This document shows, in pieces, positions 63,491-64,000 of a DNA stretch of 64,000 nt. Below the pieces are notes generated by a model. That model was not told where the DNA came from. It saw nothing but the letters and a program-made list of their open reading frames with translations, and did not search any database. Source of the DNA: Synanceia verrucosa (lineage: Eukaryota > Chordata > Actinopteri > Perciformes > Synanceiidae); the NCBI GenBank assembly GCA_029721515.1, contig CM056556.1:14466098-14530097 (forward strand). The letters run 5' to 3'. The position numbers and the translations under genes were made by a program. Position 1 is the stretch's first letter, and every line of letters starts with the position of its first letter.

Positions 63491-64000
63491 ATGGCTGCCG
63501 CTGTTACAGAGGAAACACCCGCACTGACTGCCGAGAGCGACGCACCGCCCGCAGACTCAAACGAGGAGAAAGAGAAAGGCCTCACCGAGCCGGAAACGGA
63601 GAAACCGAGCAGTAGCGTAGAGCTGAAAATGGAAGAGGTGGACGCGGAGGCCGACGAGGAGAAGCCCGCTGCAGAGGCAGACAAGGCCGCGAGCGAGGCG
63701 GTAACAGACGACTGCGCTGTGCCGGTGAGTCAGGAGGAGACAGTCCCTGCTGAAGAGCCAGAGCCCAAGCCAGAGGCACAGCAAAGCGCTGGAGAAGCTA
63801 ACAACCAACCTGTCTGCGATAACGTGCTGAAAGACGCCAAGGAGGAGCCGGGACAGGACAGCCGGTGTTCAGGGATGAACTGCGAAAAGAGCAAAACAGT
63901 TTGTGAAGATGGTGAGAAAGCCGGGGGCGGGGAGCTGGGCGACAAGAGGCGGCCCAGCGTGGAGATGTCATCCTCTGATGGTGAACCGTTGAGCCGGATG
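63491..64000 (+). CDS. aebp2: aebp2 first coding exon, truncated by window end
   Basis: AEBP2 is a zinc-finger accessory subunit of Polycomb repressive complex 2 that stimulates H3K27 methylation in the nucleus. The 170 codons here are the acidic, disordered N-terminus, starting MAAAVTEETPALTAESDAP. They contain KMEEVDAEADEEKPAAEADK and end RRPSVEMSSSDGEPLSRM. Human AEBP2 has RRGSLEMSSDGEPLSRMDSE just before its conserved core, a strong match. The zinc fingers lie beyond the window. Start chosen: first ATG of the open frame, in context ccgaaATGg, with MAAA as in the human protein. The frame stays open to the last base. The plekha5 neighbour supports the call by conserved synteny. Confidence 0.93.
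   Translation, partial: MAAAVTEETPALTAESDAPPADSNEEKEKGLTEPETEKPSSSVELKMEEVDAEADEEKPAAEADKAASEAVTDDCAVPVSQEETVPAEEPEPKPEAQQSAGEANNQPVCDNVLKDAKEEPGQDSRCSGMNCEKSKTVCEDGEKAGGGELGDKRRPSVEMSSSDGEPLSRM

Noticed and set aside
63557..63945. Three minus-strand Ser/Pro-rich frames
   Set aside because: Antisense shadows of the GC-rich aebp2 first exon.

Overview
The window is vertebrate nuclear DNA, almost certainly from a ray-finned (teleost) fish. Evidence for this is split genes with GT-AG introns and vertebrate protein sequences, many dinucleotide microsatellites, and a mobile-element set typical of fish: Tc1-like, hAT, PIF/Harbinger and piggyBac-type short elements, a tRNA-derived SINE and a LINE fragment. 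No bacterial genes, CRISPR arrays or operons are present.

The main content is one plus-strand gene, plekha5 (pleckstrin homology domain family A member 5). I could place 25 coding exons between 29061 and 60116. Their splice phases agree from one exon to the next and give 1202 residues plus a stop. The first visible exon begins inside the second WW domain, so the true 5' exons (WW1 and the first half of WW2) lie upstream of base 1. Order along the protein: WW2 tail (29 kb), Ser/Thr-rich linker and basic segment (36 kb), PH domain (36.5-41.9 kb), long disordered region (43.4-49.5 kb), coiled coils (51.8-53.6 kb), RIQKELWRIQDVM segment (54.1 kb), proline-rich cassette (55.1 kb), conserved tail motifs (55.8-59.7 kb), and a C-terminus ending FMCV (60.1 kb). 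A further terminal exon at 60618 would give a different C-terminus.

Bases 1-29060 contain no convincing constitutive exon and are probably mostly plekha5 intron. A CpG-rich stretch at about 20390-20640 is followed by an ATG with good context and a consensus splice donor (20683-20694). It looks like an internal alternative promoter and first exon. The rest of this part holds transposon copies, minisatellites and microsatellites.

After plekha5 there is about 1.6-1.8 kb of AT-rich intergenic DNA. A CpG-rich promoter and the first coding exon of aebp2 (the PRC2 accessory factor) then run off the window end (63491-64000). The same-strand order plekha5 then aebp2 matches the order I know from human chromosome 12p and supports both assignments. 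The two genes are neighbours but have unrelated jobs: PLEKHA5 is a phosphoinositide-, junction- and microtubule-associated scaffold, and AEBP2 is a chromatin factor.

I found no clearly new biological system. The points most worth checking are the internal promoter, the two possible C-termini, a run of ten consecutive frame-neutral exons, and transposons lodged very close to plekha5 splice sites.
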